From JBBQXY01 sp051004815 (GTDB lineage Bacteria > Chloroflexota > Ktedonobacteria > Ktedonobacterales > Ktedonobacteraceae), in assembly GCA_051004815.1 (NCBI GenBank), contig JBPCJY010000186.1:1-55598 (forward strand): 55,598 bases of DNA, in the 5' to 3' direction. A model generated the notes under the pieces. That model did not search any database. It was not told where the DNA came from and saw only the letters and a program-made list of their open reading frames with translations. This document shows, in pieces, positions 16,553 through 24,598 of the stretch. Every line of letters starts with the position of its first letter. Positions within the stretch are counted from its first letter, which is position 1. A program made the position numbers and the translations under genes.

Positions 16553-17791
16553 ATGCCCACATTTCTTACACACTGGCGCGTGCTGATTGAGACGGCAAGA
16601 CGCAGCCAGGATGCTGGAAACGATCTGGGTTCACTCATTATTGATGCCTCCGCTCTGCGCCGCCGCACCCAGGGTGGGTCGGTGCCGCCACAAACACCAC
16701 TGGTTGGCGCAGTGTGGGATACAGGCCCACTGCCACGCATTGATTTGAACTATCCCGGCAGCGATATCTCGGCCATGGCATATCTCGGTGCATTAATTCC
16801 TGATGCTACGTATTTTCAACGCGGTAATTTCGGAAAGAAGATTTCCAACTATCGGCAGAGCAACAGGCTCAATACCAATCCACCCACTACCAATGCTATA
16901 GTGTGGGCTGATCTGCTGCACCTTAACCGCTCTGGCGATGTGCTGCTCTCTTTGCTCGAACATATCGCGGATATACCATCACCCGCGCTGAGAAGCCAGG
17001 CACTCGCCTTTGCCATGGGCTACTTATCGCATATCACAACCGATATTGCCCTCAACCCGTACATTAATGCAGTAGCTAATGCTTATGACGATCGCACTAT
17101 GCCCGGCCTATTCGCGCCATTTGGCAAGCATTTTTACGTTGAACTCTGCCTGGACGAGTACATTGCCAACACGTACTTTGATCGTCCGCTCTATTATTGG
17201 ACGCGCCAGTATTGGGGAAAATACATAGAGCCGGTGGCTGCACGCTGTCTCACACCTGGGACAATACCCGCGCAGGTGTTAAGCTTGCTGGGAATTGCCG
17301 CTGAAGGAACCTATAGCTTGACAGAGGAGCAAAGCACGCAATTTCTGGCGGACCACCTGGCGGGGATACAGCAACTACGCCATTATCTCGCTGGTCACGG
17401 TAGATTCCGTTTATTCATGCTCAATCTATTGATCAGGAAAAGCAAAGCAGGAAATCCTCTGATCGCCAGCCTCATCGCGAGTCCGTCCGAGACGGATACC
17501 CTCAGCATTGATCAGGTCATGACCTACGCTTTCCATCTCAGTGAACATCTCTGCCGACAAGCCATGGCTTACTACAGGGCGTTACGCAATTCCGCAGGCA
17601 ACGCGCAGGAACGTAATGCGCGACGTGCCGCCCTACGTGAAGATGTGCGCAACTGGAACCTTGATAGCGGCTACGCGCTGGACATCAGCTTTGATGAGCA
17701 AGTGACGCTGCATGTCCTCCATAACTGGGTGCATTTTGCCCATTTATGGAACAATGAGCGCGAGCCAATGGCGCAGTTACGTAGTTTCTAG
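16553..17791 (+). CDS. Zinc-dependent phospholipase C-like protein
   Basis: 412 residues. MPTFLTHW at the start and FAMGYLSHITTDIALNPYIN (residues ~160-180) with the His and Asp pattern match the helical zinc-dependent phospholipase C/S1-P1-like fold (Zn_dep_PLPC), and further His residues (HFYVELCLDEYIANTYF; HVLHNWVHFAHLW near the end) could complete the metal site. No signal peptide is visible, whereas classical PLCs are secreted, so cytoplasmic action or a non-catalytic role is possible. A strong GAGGAGGAGAGGA ribosome site precedes the ATG. Confidence 0.65.
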   Translation: MPTFLTHWRVLIETARRSQDAGNDLGSLIIDASALRRRTQGGSVPPQTPLVGAVWDTGPLPRIDLNYPGSDISAMAYLGALIPDATYFQRGNFGKKISNYRQSNRLNTNPPTTNAIVWADLLHLNRSGDVLLSLLEHIADIPSPALRSQALAFAMGYLSHITTDIALNPYINAVANAYDDRTMPGLFAPFGKHFYVELCLDEYIANTYFDRPLYYWTRQYWGKYIEPVAARCLTPGTIPAQVLSLLGIAAEGTYSLTEEQSTQFLADHLAGIQQLRHYLAGHGRFRLFMLNLLIRKSKAGNPLIASLIASPSETDTLSIDQVMTYAFHLSEHLCRQAMAYYRALRNSAGNAQERNARRAALREDVRNWNLDSGYALDISFDEQVTLHVLHNWVHFAHLWNNEREPMAQLRSF

Positions 17792-17905
17792 CACGACGAA
17801 AGAGCAGCGAACTCTGAACGAGGATAGTGTCTCCATAGTCTAAATAGCCCTGTGTCTCCATTCATAATACCTGACGCGTATCAGGTAGTGAAGTAGCTTA
17901 CTGCT

Positions 17906-19018
17906 ATGCATGGGTTACTACAGTTTTCTAAGCGGGCGAACGCTGTTATCGGACTAGTGGAGTATCTGGGCTTGCTGGTGCCGAACATGAACTGGATTGA
18001 GATACATCTCATTTCCCTCGCTGTTGTTATCATCGTTCTTTTCGCGCTGTGGCGGCGTATTGACTCGATTGGTGCGCTCAGCACTATCCTGTGGGCCATC
18101 ATGCTCATCAGTATCCTGCTGGTTATCATCGCTGCTTTCAGCCACTTCGAGCCGCGCCTGGCGTTCGTTTATCCGGCGGGTGCATTTACACTCAATGGGC
18201 ATTTCTTCCTTGGGCTGGGAGCTGGTCTGCTCGTTGGCATCTACGACTACCTCGGCTATAACACGACTGCCTACATGGGAGGCGAGATTAAAAACCCAGG
18301 GCGTAACCTACCCTGGTCGATTATCCTCTCAATTCTTGGCATGGTGGTGCTTTACCTGGCTCTGAACATCGGTGTCGTCGGCGTTGTACCCTGGCAAGTC
18401 GTCGCTAATTCCACCTCGATTGCCTCGCTTGTCCTTGAGCGGACGTGGGGACATGGGATAGCTGTAGTGGTTACGATACTTATCCTCATTACGGCATTTG
18501 CCTCTCTCTTTGCCGGTCTGCTCGGTGGTTCACGGGTACCTTTCAACGCGGCCCGGGACCGCCTGTTCTTCAGTGCCTTCGGTCGGTTGCATCCGCGCTA
18601 CCACTTTCCACACATCTCGCTGCTCGTCTTGTGCTTGATTACTGCTGTTGGCTCGTTCTTCAACCTGACCACCGTCATCAACATGCTGCTCGCGGTGAGT
18701 GTACTCGTACAATCGGTTGCGCAGGTAGTAGCGTTGACGGTACTACGCCGCCGTCAACCCGATCTGCGTCGGCCATACCGGGAGTGGTTATACCCAATAC
18801 CAAGCCTGCTTGCATTAGTGGGCTGGATCTACGTCTACTTCTCCTCCGGTGCGTTCTCCATCCTCCTGTCGCTAGGATGGATCGTCGCTGGGGTGATCGT
18901 CTTCCTCATCTGGGCACGTATCGAGCATACCTGGCCTTTCGGATCCAAAGATGTCGTTGAAGAGTACCGGGGGGATGCCATCGCCGTTGGGGAAGGCATT
19001 GAGGAGAAGACTGCATGA
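17906..19018 (+). CDS. N-terminally truncated APC-family permease, possible pseudogene
   Basis: 370 residues. The sequence from ~90 onward (GIYDYLGYNTTAYMGGEIKN, a typical APC core motif, then SRVPFNAARDRLFFSAFGRL) is that of APC-superfamily amino acid permeases, which are normally 450-500 residues with 12 helices. Here about the first 130 residues, including the broken substrate-binding helix TM1 and TM2-3, are missing. An in-frame TAG at 17894-17896 closes the frame and no Shine-Dalgarno precedes the ATG at 17906. Its stop overlaps the start of the ROK gene (ATGA), so it may survive as a coupled remnant. Transport activity is unlikely. Confidence 0.7.
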   Translation: MHGLLQFSKRANAVIGLVEYLGLLVPNMNWIEIHLISLAVVIIVLFALWRRIDSIGALSTILWAIMLISILLVIIAAFSHFEPRLAFVYPAGAFTLNGHFFLGLGAGLLVGIYDYLGYNTTAYMGGEIKNPGRNLPWSIILSILGMVVLYLALNIGVVGVVPWQVVANSTSIASLVLERTWGHGIAVVVTILILITAFASLFAGLLGGSRVPFNAARDRLFFSAFGRLHPRYHFPHISLLVLCLITAVGSFFNLTTVINMLLAVSVLVQSVAQVVALTVLRRRQPDLRRPYREWLYPIPSLLALVGWIYVYFSSGAFSILLSLGWIVAGVIVFLIWARIEHTWPFGSKDVVEEYRGDAIAVGEGIEEKTA

Positions 19019-20013
19019 ACACTGATAGAAACGTAGGTTCGTTCGCGGCATCTGCTGAATCCCGCCAGAGTGATTTCGTCATTGCTATCGACTTTGGAGG
19101 CACAAAAATTGACGTGGCTACCGCAAACCGCGTGGGAGAGCTTCTGGAGCAGTCGCGCATTGAGACCGACGCGGCGCAGGGAGCTCAACAGGCCATAGAG
19201 CGTGCGCTCACACTTGCGCGAAGTTTAATGGCACGGACGGCTGCACTAACTGGTGGTCGCTGTTTGGCGGCAGGAGTGGTCAGCCCTGGTGTTATCCTTC
19301 CTGACCGAATATTGCTGGCCCCCAATGTACCGGGCTGGGAGCAACTGGCGTTGACGGATATAGTGCGCGACAGACTGGAGATATCACGGATTGCGGTGGG
19401 CACCGATGTCAAAGCGGCTGCCGTGGCTGAGGTGCGTTGGGGTAGTCTTCAGGATGCTGACCCTGGAATTTTTCTCAGCCTGGGTACCGGTATCGCCCTG
19501 GCGATTGTAATCGGTGGAAAGGTATTGATGGGGGCGCACGGCACCGCCGGGGAAATAGGCTATAGCCTGCGTAGTGTAGCCGATGAGAAGGGGATTGCAG
19601 ACGGCCATGCGCCACTCGAAGAGGCGGTCGGTGGTCGTGCAATCGGCGAACGGGGCAGCAAGCTTCTGGGCGGCAAGCTGAGTGCCGCCGAGGTCTTCGC
19701 TTCTGCGGATGCTCATGCGCGTGCGTTCATTGATGAGACGCTGGCGGAACTGGCAGTGCATGTTGCCAATCTCGCTATTCTGCTTGATCCAGCTCGCATT
19801 GCAATTGGTGGTGGGCTAATGAATGCGGGTGAGCGCATACTTGATGCACTTGCTCCGCGCCTTCGCTTTGCCGTGCCATTCCCGCCTGAGGTGGTGCCAG
19901 CCCACTTTGTCCATGACGGGGCATTGCGTGGTGCGGTCGCGCTAGCTTTGACTGTCGCTTCAGGTACTCCTACAGCACCTACAGCAGGGCAGAGCAATCA
20001 GATGGGGCAATGA
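19015..20013 (+). CDS. ROK-family sugar kinase-like protein lacking the zinc motif
   Basis: 332 residues. The N-terminal ATP phosphate loop IAIDFGGTKIDVA (residues 23-35), the acceptor region GVVSPGVI, GTDVKAAAVAE, and LGTGIALAIVIGGKV are ROK hallmarks. The ROK signature with its zinc ligands (GEIGH ... CxCGxxGCxE) is altered: it reads GEIGYSLRSVADEKG followed by HAPLEEAVGG, with no Cys cluster and Tyr replacing the His. Kinase activity could remain, as some ROK relatives lack zinc. The ATG overlaps the stop of the permease remnant; GAGGAGA serves as ribosome site. Substrate unknown. Confidence 0.8.
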   Translation: MNTDRNVGSFAASAESRQSDFVIAIDFGGTKIDVATANRVGELLEQSRIETDAAQGAQQAIERALTLARSLMARTAALTGGRCLAAGVVSPGVILPDRILLAPNVPGWEQLALTDIVRDRLEISRIAVGTDVKAAAVAEVRWGSLQDADPGIFLSLGTGIALAIVIGGKVLMGAHGTAGEIGYSLRSVADEKGIADGHAPLEEAVGGRAIGERGSKLLGGKLSAAEVFASADAHARAFIDETLAELAVHVANLAILLDPARIAIGGGLMNAGERILDALAPRLRFAVPFPPEVVPAHFVHDGALRGAVALALTVASGTPTAPTAGQSNQMGQ

Positions 20014-20100
20014 GTTCCGCAACAAGGAAGAGGTAAGCAGCAATTTGCTTAAGCCTTAATGGTAGGTAGCTAGCCAGCAAATGGTGCAGCAAAAAACAAT

Positions 20101-20131
20101 AGGACACCCTTAAACAGGATGTCCTTATAGT
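20101..20131 (+). terminator. Probable terminator after ROK gene
   Basis: AGGACACCC (20101-20109) pairs with GGATGTCCT (20117-20125), with one C-A mismatch and a 7-nt loop, followed by an AT-rich tail. It lies between the convergent ROK gene and the small membrane protein gene and may work in both directions. Confidence 0.55.
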
Positions 20132-20166
20132 AATTTTATGGGCATAAAAGGAAGTGCGAGTTTCGT

Positions 20167-20322
20167 TTAATGCGCAAAAATGAAATGTAGACCAATGGCA
20201 GAGGCGGCACCAATAATCAGGGCGGTAAGTTGAAGTAGGCGATATTTCATCAATTCTACACGGTTATCAATAGCAATAGCTTTGGCACCGCTAGACTGTC
20301 GAACATAATTTTGTTTCTGCAT
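20167..20322 (-). CDS. Small single-pass membrane protein, 51 residues
   Basis: Found by reading the minus strand of an otherwise empty gap. The ATG (20322-20320) is preceded by AGAGG with 8 bp spacing, and the frame runs 51 codons to TAA at 20167. The protein starts MQKQNYVRQSSGAKAI, has a charged stretch (DNRVELMKYR), and then one hydrophobic helix of about 22 residues (LLQLTALIIGAASAIGLHFI) ending in AH. A short polar N-terminus with a C-terminal membrane anchor suggests an N-in topology. No family is recognised. Nearest neighbours are the convergent ROK gene and, 220 bp upstream on the same strand, the ChrB-N-like gene. Confidence 0.65.
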   Translation of the reverse strand: MQKQNYVRQSSGAKAIAIDNRVELMKYRLLQLTALIIGAASAIGLHFIFAH

Positions 20323-20542
20323 GATCTTTTCCTCTAACTTGAGAGTTCAATAGTTCAGACAAAGGAAAGGAAGGTTGTTCCATCGCTTGTCTTATATCTA
20401 TAATACGCATGGGATAGCTATTTAGTTGCATCCTTCCATTTCTATGCTATAAGTATATGTCGGACGAACAAGAGACTCTATGAACTATGTCTCACCTATT
20501 ATAACATATGGGACGGCTGAGATATTCCGAAAGCAGAAAAAG

Positions 20543-21214
20543 CTATATGGGTAGTGCTGGTGGTTCTTGCAAATCGCTCTGACTGCCAACCAGGGAGGAA
20601 TTGGTATGGGGAGGGTCGATATCGGTTGGATCGGGCAGCAGGTCGCTGTGCATTTCCAGGAGACGACGCGCTCGTGTGTATTCCTGGTCGAGCAGGATGC
20701 GGAACAGTTGCTCGCAGACTACTAACGATTCGGCGGCGGCGGCACGCCGGGAGGCGGTCAATGATCCCAACATGTCGTGGCGTTTGGCTGTGCGAAAGAG
20801 CACATGGACCTTTTCTAATACTTCCGCGAACTCCGCGTGAACCTGCTCACTCCAATGCTGGCTTTCGATGAGGGCCGAGGCTTTGCCCAAGAAACGAGCG
20901 CATACCTTCACTACCATGTTGTATTCGTTGGTACGTGCCTCAACCAGCGTTTGTAGCATGCGACGTTCATCGGTAACATCAAGTGCGGTCACTGAAAATA
21001 TGCTGGCCTCGCCACCCATCTCGCGAATTTCATGAGTAAGCTGGCGGAACTGCTTTTCAACCTCTTCTGAAAACGGTAACAAGTAGACCGAGTTTTGCAG
21101 CGCGTACGCGCCAAGGTTCTGTAATCGTCGCCAAACCCAAACGCGTTTCTGGGACGGTTCACTGGGAACTTTATATGTCAATTGTAGCCAGCGCATAGCA
21201 TCGCGCTCTAGCAT
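20543..21214 (-). CDS. ChrB N-terminal-domain protein
   Basis: 223 residues. The N-terminus WLQLTYKVPSEPSQKRVWVW with RRLQNLGAYALQNSVYLLP matches the ChrB N-terminal domain found in chromate-resistance regulators and related proteins. The rest is helical (residues ~60-195) with a disordered, proline-rich tail. AGGAG lies 9 bp before the ATG. No chromate transporter (ChrA) or ChrB C-terminal domain is nearby, so a role in chromate resistance is only a family-level possibility. Confidence 0.75.
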   Translation of the reverse strand: MLERDAMRWLQLTYKVPSEPSQKRVWVWRRLQNLGAYALQNSVYLLPFSEEVEKQFRQLTHEIREMGGEASIFSVTALDVTDERRMLQTLVEARTNEYNMVVKVCARFLGKASALIESQHWSEQVHAEFAEVLEKVHVLFRTAKRHDMLGSLTASRRAAAAESLVVCEQLFRILLDQEYTRARRLLEMHSDLLPDPTDIDPPHTNSSLVGSQSDLQEPPALPI

Positions 21215-21397
21215 GTTTTTCTGCTCCTAACAGTGGAGAGTGTCTGTAACCTTAGTTACTTATCATATCTATCGTACTCCACCTTTAAAGCAAAGTCAAG
21301 CCAATTGAAGGACAAGGGGTATGAATTGTTTGGGGGCAAGAAACCGGGACGGACCAATAATGAGATTTAAATAATACTTCTGCATACTCTCCCACCG

Positions 21398-21444
21398 GGA
21401 CGGGCCGATACATCGGCAGTGGGCGCGATACATCGGCCCCTACA
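21398..21444. repeat. 47-bp palindromic repeat, copy B
   Basis: Same element as at 6302-6348, here with the variant core GCCGATACATCGGC and a second GATACATCGGCCCCTACA. It lies 12 bp downstream of the EamA gene stop (minus strand), where it could act as a transcript-end hairpin. Confidence 0.85.
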
Positions 21445-21455
21445 CCCTTACTGTT

Positions 21456-22400
21456 CTAGTCGCGCGTTGGCTGCTTGTGAACGGGTGTTTCTGTAGCTGC
21501 CGAAGGTGTTGTTTTCTGCTCTGTTTTCTTGCCTGTCACAAAAATACCGATTAGCACTAGAATTAGGCCGCCAATGGCATTCAAACCCACAGGCTCGTTG
21601 AGCAGTAATGCGCCGTAGACCAGGGCCATACAGGGGAGAAGATAGGTAACGATGAGTGTGCGTGATGGTCCTACGCGGGCGATGAGCCAGTAGTAGCACA
21701 GGTAAGCTAGCGACGTACCACCTAGAGCAAGCGCGAGGGCTGATGCGATAGCCCAGGACGACGGCGCATGTGTTGGTGGCTGTACAGCCAGGGCGATACC
21801 GGCAATGGGTGCCAGGATAACGGCTCCCATAGCTGTTTGACCAACGGCGGGCTGCATAGAAGGCAGACCATGCAGCATGCCGTGCGCAAAGAGTCCACCA
21901 AAGGCGTAGCTTGTTGAGCCGATAAGAACGAGGAGAACGCCCCAAAGATAGAGATTTGTACCCTGAGCGGTAAAGGCTGCGGGTCCAACCAACACACCGA
22001 CGCCAAGAAATCCAATGAGTACGCCAATGATGCGGGCCCAGGTCAGTCGTTCTCCGCCGGGCCACCACTGAGAAACAATCGTGACCACGAGAGGCGTTGT
22101 CGCATTCAAAATAGCGGCCATACCCGAGGTAACAAATTCCTCGCCCCAACTAATAGTCAAATACGGAATAATGGCATTGAAAATAGCGACAATGAAGAAA
22201 GCCCAGAACCGAGTTTTCCAGCCTTTCATCATTGAGGGCTTAAAGGCAACAAATAGTAACAGGCCCAACGCTCCAAATACAAGCCGAACGGCGACGAGTG
22301 TGAGCGGCGTCATATCCGCGATTGCCACTTTGATGAAGAGAAATGACGCTCCCCATAGTGCCGCGAGCGCGAAGAGCACCAAATATTCTTTGGGTTTCAT
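21456..22400 (-). CDS. EamA-family (DMT superfamily) transporter
   Basis: 314 residues with ten predicted helices arranged as two EamA repeats. The first starts YLVLFALAALWGASFLFIKV, the second near LWGVLLVLIGSTSYAFGGLF. The C-terminal tail after helix ten is short, basic and polar. AGGAG precedes the ATG by 10 bp. Members export metabolites or amino acids by antiport; the substrate cannot be told. It stands alone, with copy B of the 47-bp repeat just behind its stop. A 233-codon frame inside it on the same strand is a shadow. Confidence 0.88.
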   Translation of the reverse strand: MKPKEYLVLFALAALWGASFLFIKVAIADMTPLTLVAVRLVFGALGLLLFVAFKPSMMKGWKTRFWAFFIVAIFNAIIPYLTISWGEEFVTSGMAAILNATTPLVVTIVSQWWPGGERLTWARIIGVLIGFLGVGVLVGPAAFTAQGTNLYLWGVLLVLIGSTSYAFGGLFAHGMLHGLPSMQPAVGQTAMGAVILAPIAGIALAVQPPTHAPSSWAIASALALALGGTSLAYLCYYWLIARVGPSRTLIVTYLLPCMALVYGALLLNEPVGLNAIGGLILVLIGIFVTGKKTEQKTTPSAATETPVHKQPTRD

Positions 22401-22586
22401 GCGGGTAATACTCCTGTTTGAAAACTCAGTATATCACATGTGGGGTTGGCGCATTGCGCTTACTTGATGATAAGGTGATGTAGCGTCAAGATATTCCATT
22501 TCTGTGAAGGCAGGTGGTATGCTAAAGTAGAACGCTTTTTATAGCAAACTACGACGTGATGCTTGAAAATAAAGGAAGTACGATGC

Positions 22587-23045
22587 ATGGATAATTCGAC
22601 CCAAGGGTATATTGCTGCATTTCTTGCGCAATACGATACACTTGCCATTGCCACAGAAGATGAAGGGCAGCCTTATGTGACGCACGTCTTTTACGCGGAA
22701 GGCCCAATTGAGGAGCATGGACTCATGCTCTATGGCACGTTTATTACTTCGTCCCGTAAATTAGCGAATTTGCGGAACAATCCTCGCGTGGGACTGTTCA
22801 TTGGGCCACAAGAGCCGACGGTGTGGCTGGAAGGGACGGCTACCGCACGCGTTCTGACAGATGAAAAGGAAACACAGAAGATCCGGGCAGAATTAGGGCA
22901 GAAGTCCAGCGTGGCCGCGGGCTTTATCGCTCGTGTTCCCATTGCCGCGGTAGAGCTAAAAGTACAGTGGCTGCGTATCACTGATGTCGCGGCTAATCCT
23001 ATGATAACCGAAGTGACCTTCGACGCTTCCACGGGAAAAGAGTAG
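22587..23045 (+). CDS. Pyridoxamine 5'-phosphate oxidase-like split-barrel flavoprotein
   Basis: 152 residues from the ATG at 22587, with AAAGGAAG 8 bp upstream; an in-frame TTG at 22563 is less likely and an ATG at 22583 is out of frame. The order DTLAIATEDEGQPYVTHVFY ... SSRKLANLRNNPRVGLFIG ... TVWLEGTATARVLTD is typical for the FMN/F420-binding split barrel. Given the F420-linked enzymes elsewhere in the window, F420 rather than FMN is conceivable but not shown. The menA-like gene starts 8 bp after its stop. Confidence 0.82.
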   Translation: MDNSTQGYIAAFLAQYDTLAIATEDEGQPYVTHVFYAEGPIEEHGLMLYGTFITSSRKLANLRNNPRVGLFIGPQEPTVWLEGTATARVLTDEKETQKIRAELGQKSSVAAGFIARVPIAAVELKVQWLRITDVAANPMITEVTFDASTGKE

Positions 23046-23053
23046 AAACGGCG

Positions 23054-23977
23054 ATGAATCAATTTCAACTTTTGCTACAGGCCACGCGTGCTCGTACATT
23101 GCCAGTCATGCTCTCGCCCGTACTCATAGGTGCCGTGCTGGCATGGCAACAGGGTACGCCGTTTCATTGGGGACTGTTTGTGTTAACGATGGTGGGTGCT
23201 TTGGCTGCTCATCTTGGCGCGAATGTCGTCAACGATGTCTTTGACTTTGCCGAGGGGACCGATCAAGCTGCACAAAAGATGATGTCTGAAGGGACGACCA
23301 TTGCGACCGGCTCCCAAACACTGATGAAGGGACAACTTTCACTCAAGGCATTTCGTGGGCTGGCGATTGCCCTTTTCGCCCTGGCATTGCTCTGTGGCAT
23401 TGTTATTGCCTTTTATCGACCATTAGCCCTGGCTTTTGGTGTCGCAGGGTTCCTGCTGGCCTTTTTTTATGTCGCGCCACCATTACGGCTGGCTTATATT
23501 GGGCGCGGGCTGGGAGAGTTGGACATTCTGATCTCGTTCGGTGTGCTCCCACTGGTTGGCTCCTATTATGTCCAGTCAGGGGTGGTAACAGTGTCCGCGC
23601 TGCTCGCTTCACTGCCTATTGGATTGTATACGACGGCGGTGCTCTACTTCCATCACTTCTTGCATTGGCGTGCAGATCAGGAAGTTGGGAAAATAACGCC
23701 GATAGTGGCTCTTGGCGAACGAGGAGCATGTATCGCTGGGGCCATCGTGCTCGTACTTATCGCGATCACCTTTCTGTTAGATGCTGCCTTACAAGTTTTT
23801 CCGTGGTATAGCTTTCTTGCCGCCTTCACGGTCATTCCTGTCCTGCTGGCATTACGGACGGCGACAGGGGACTTGAAGCATTATGTACATTTGATGGTGA
23901 CTAACCTGAATAATAATTTGCTGGCGGCATTGATTATTGTGGTGGCACTGGTGGTACGTGGGGTGTTTCGTGTGTGA
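23054..23977 (+). CDS. menA: UbiA-family prenyltransferase, MenA-like
   Basis: 307 residues, eight to nine membrane helices. NDVFDFAEGTD (residues ~56-66) is the first Asp-rich prenyl-diphosphate motif, and ADQEVGKITPIVALG lies at the place of the second. The start TRARTLPVMLSPVLIGAVLA is characteristic of 1,4-dihydroxy-2-naphthoate polyprenyltransferases, the membrane step of menaquinone synthesis. No other men genes are present, so a related prenyltransferase remains possible. It follows the split-barrel flavoprotein by 8 bp. Confidence 0.82.
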   Translation: MNQFQLLLQATRARTLPVMLSPVLIGAVLAWQQGTPFHWGLFVLTMVGALAAHLGANVVNDVFDFAEGTDQAAQKMMSEGTTIATGSQTLMKGQLSLKAFRGLAIALFALALLCGIVIAFYRPLALAFGVAGFLLAFFYVAPPLRLAYIGRGLGELDILISFGVLPLVGSYYVQSGVVTVSALLASLPIGLYTTAVLYFHHFLHWRADQEVGKITPIVALGERGACIAGAIVLVLIAITFLLDAALQVFPWYSFLAAFTVIPVLLALRTATGDLKHYVHLMVTNLNNNLLAALIIVVALVVRGVFRV

Positions 23978-24015
23978 TAGGCAATGAATTGCACCCCAAA
24001 AGCATCAAGTTCCAA

Positions 24016-24069
24016 CCAGGGCGACCGCAAGGGATCGCCCTGGAAAATGCGATGAATAGCACCCCTACA
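24016..24069. repeat. Hairpin repeat ending in CCCCTACA, between convergent genes
   Basis: CCAGGGCGA (24016-24024) and TCGCCCTGG (24035-24043) form a perfect 9-bp stem. About 20 bp later the sequence ends in CCCCTACA (24062-24069), the right-end motif shared with the 47-bp repeats. It separates the convergent menA-like and DinB-like genes. Confidence 0.55.
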
Positions 24070-24098
24070 TTTCCAATATGGCCTCATTGGCGGTGTAA

Positions 24099-24566
24099 TT
24101 ACCCTCGGTTGGCACGCCAGGAACGAATCTGTTCGGCATGTTCTTCGAAGTGGTGCCATGTCGAACCTTGGACCCAGGCTCGTACAAAGCCATTCCACTT
24201 TTCTGGGGCTAACGCGGACAAGAAACCGAAGAGTTGGTAGTGAACTGTCTCGAAATGCGCTATTGCTTCATGCAGTGAATAGGCTTGGAGTTCCGCTTCC
24301 CACTTATCGTTATAGGCTAAGAAATCGGAGTAGTCATTGTTGTCCTGAGGTGTTTGCTCGCCCAGCAAGTGAGCTTGCAGCACTTCCAAACATTTTTCTT
24401 CCCAACGCCCGATATGTGCCATTACATCCTTAACCGACCATTTGCCCACGGGGTGTTGTGTCGTCAAATCAGCTTCACTCAGGCCATACATGGTCGATGT
24501 GAGAGCGACTCGCGACGAGGTGATATGAGCCAGAATCTCTTGTGGCTCGCGCTTATCCCTTGGCAT
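24099..24566 (-). CDS. DinB-like / DfsB-family four-helix protein
   Basis: 155 residues. KWSVKDVMAHIGRWEEKCLE with its metal-ligand-type His, and WHHFEEHAEQIRSW near the C-terminus, are the patterns of the DinB/DfsB (ClbS-like) helix-bundle superfamily. These bind a metal or thiol cofactor, and some act as thiol transferases or hydrolases. The specific reaction is unknown. It starts 32 bp after the thiolase stop on the same strand and may be in its operon. Confidence 0.8.
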   Translation of the reverse strand: MPRDKREPQEILAHITSSRVALTSTMYGLSEADLTTQHPVGKWSVKDVMAHIGRWEEKCLEVLQAHLLGEQTPQDNNDYSDFLAYNDKWEAELQAYSLHEAIAHFETVHYQLFGFLSALAPEKWNGFVRAWVQGSTWHHFEEHAEQIRSWRANRG

Positions 24567-24598
24567 TTGCTTGTTCCTTTGACGCTATTCTACTGACG

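Noticed and set aside
21448..22149. 233-codon frame inside the EamA gene on the same strand
   Set aside because: Tryptophan/arginine-rich, low-complexity translation in the wrong frame; the EamA frame has the ribosome site and ten helices.
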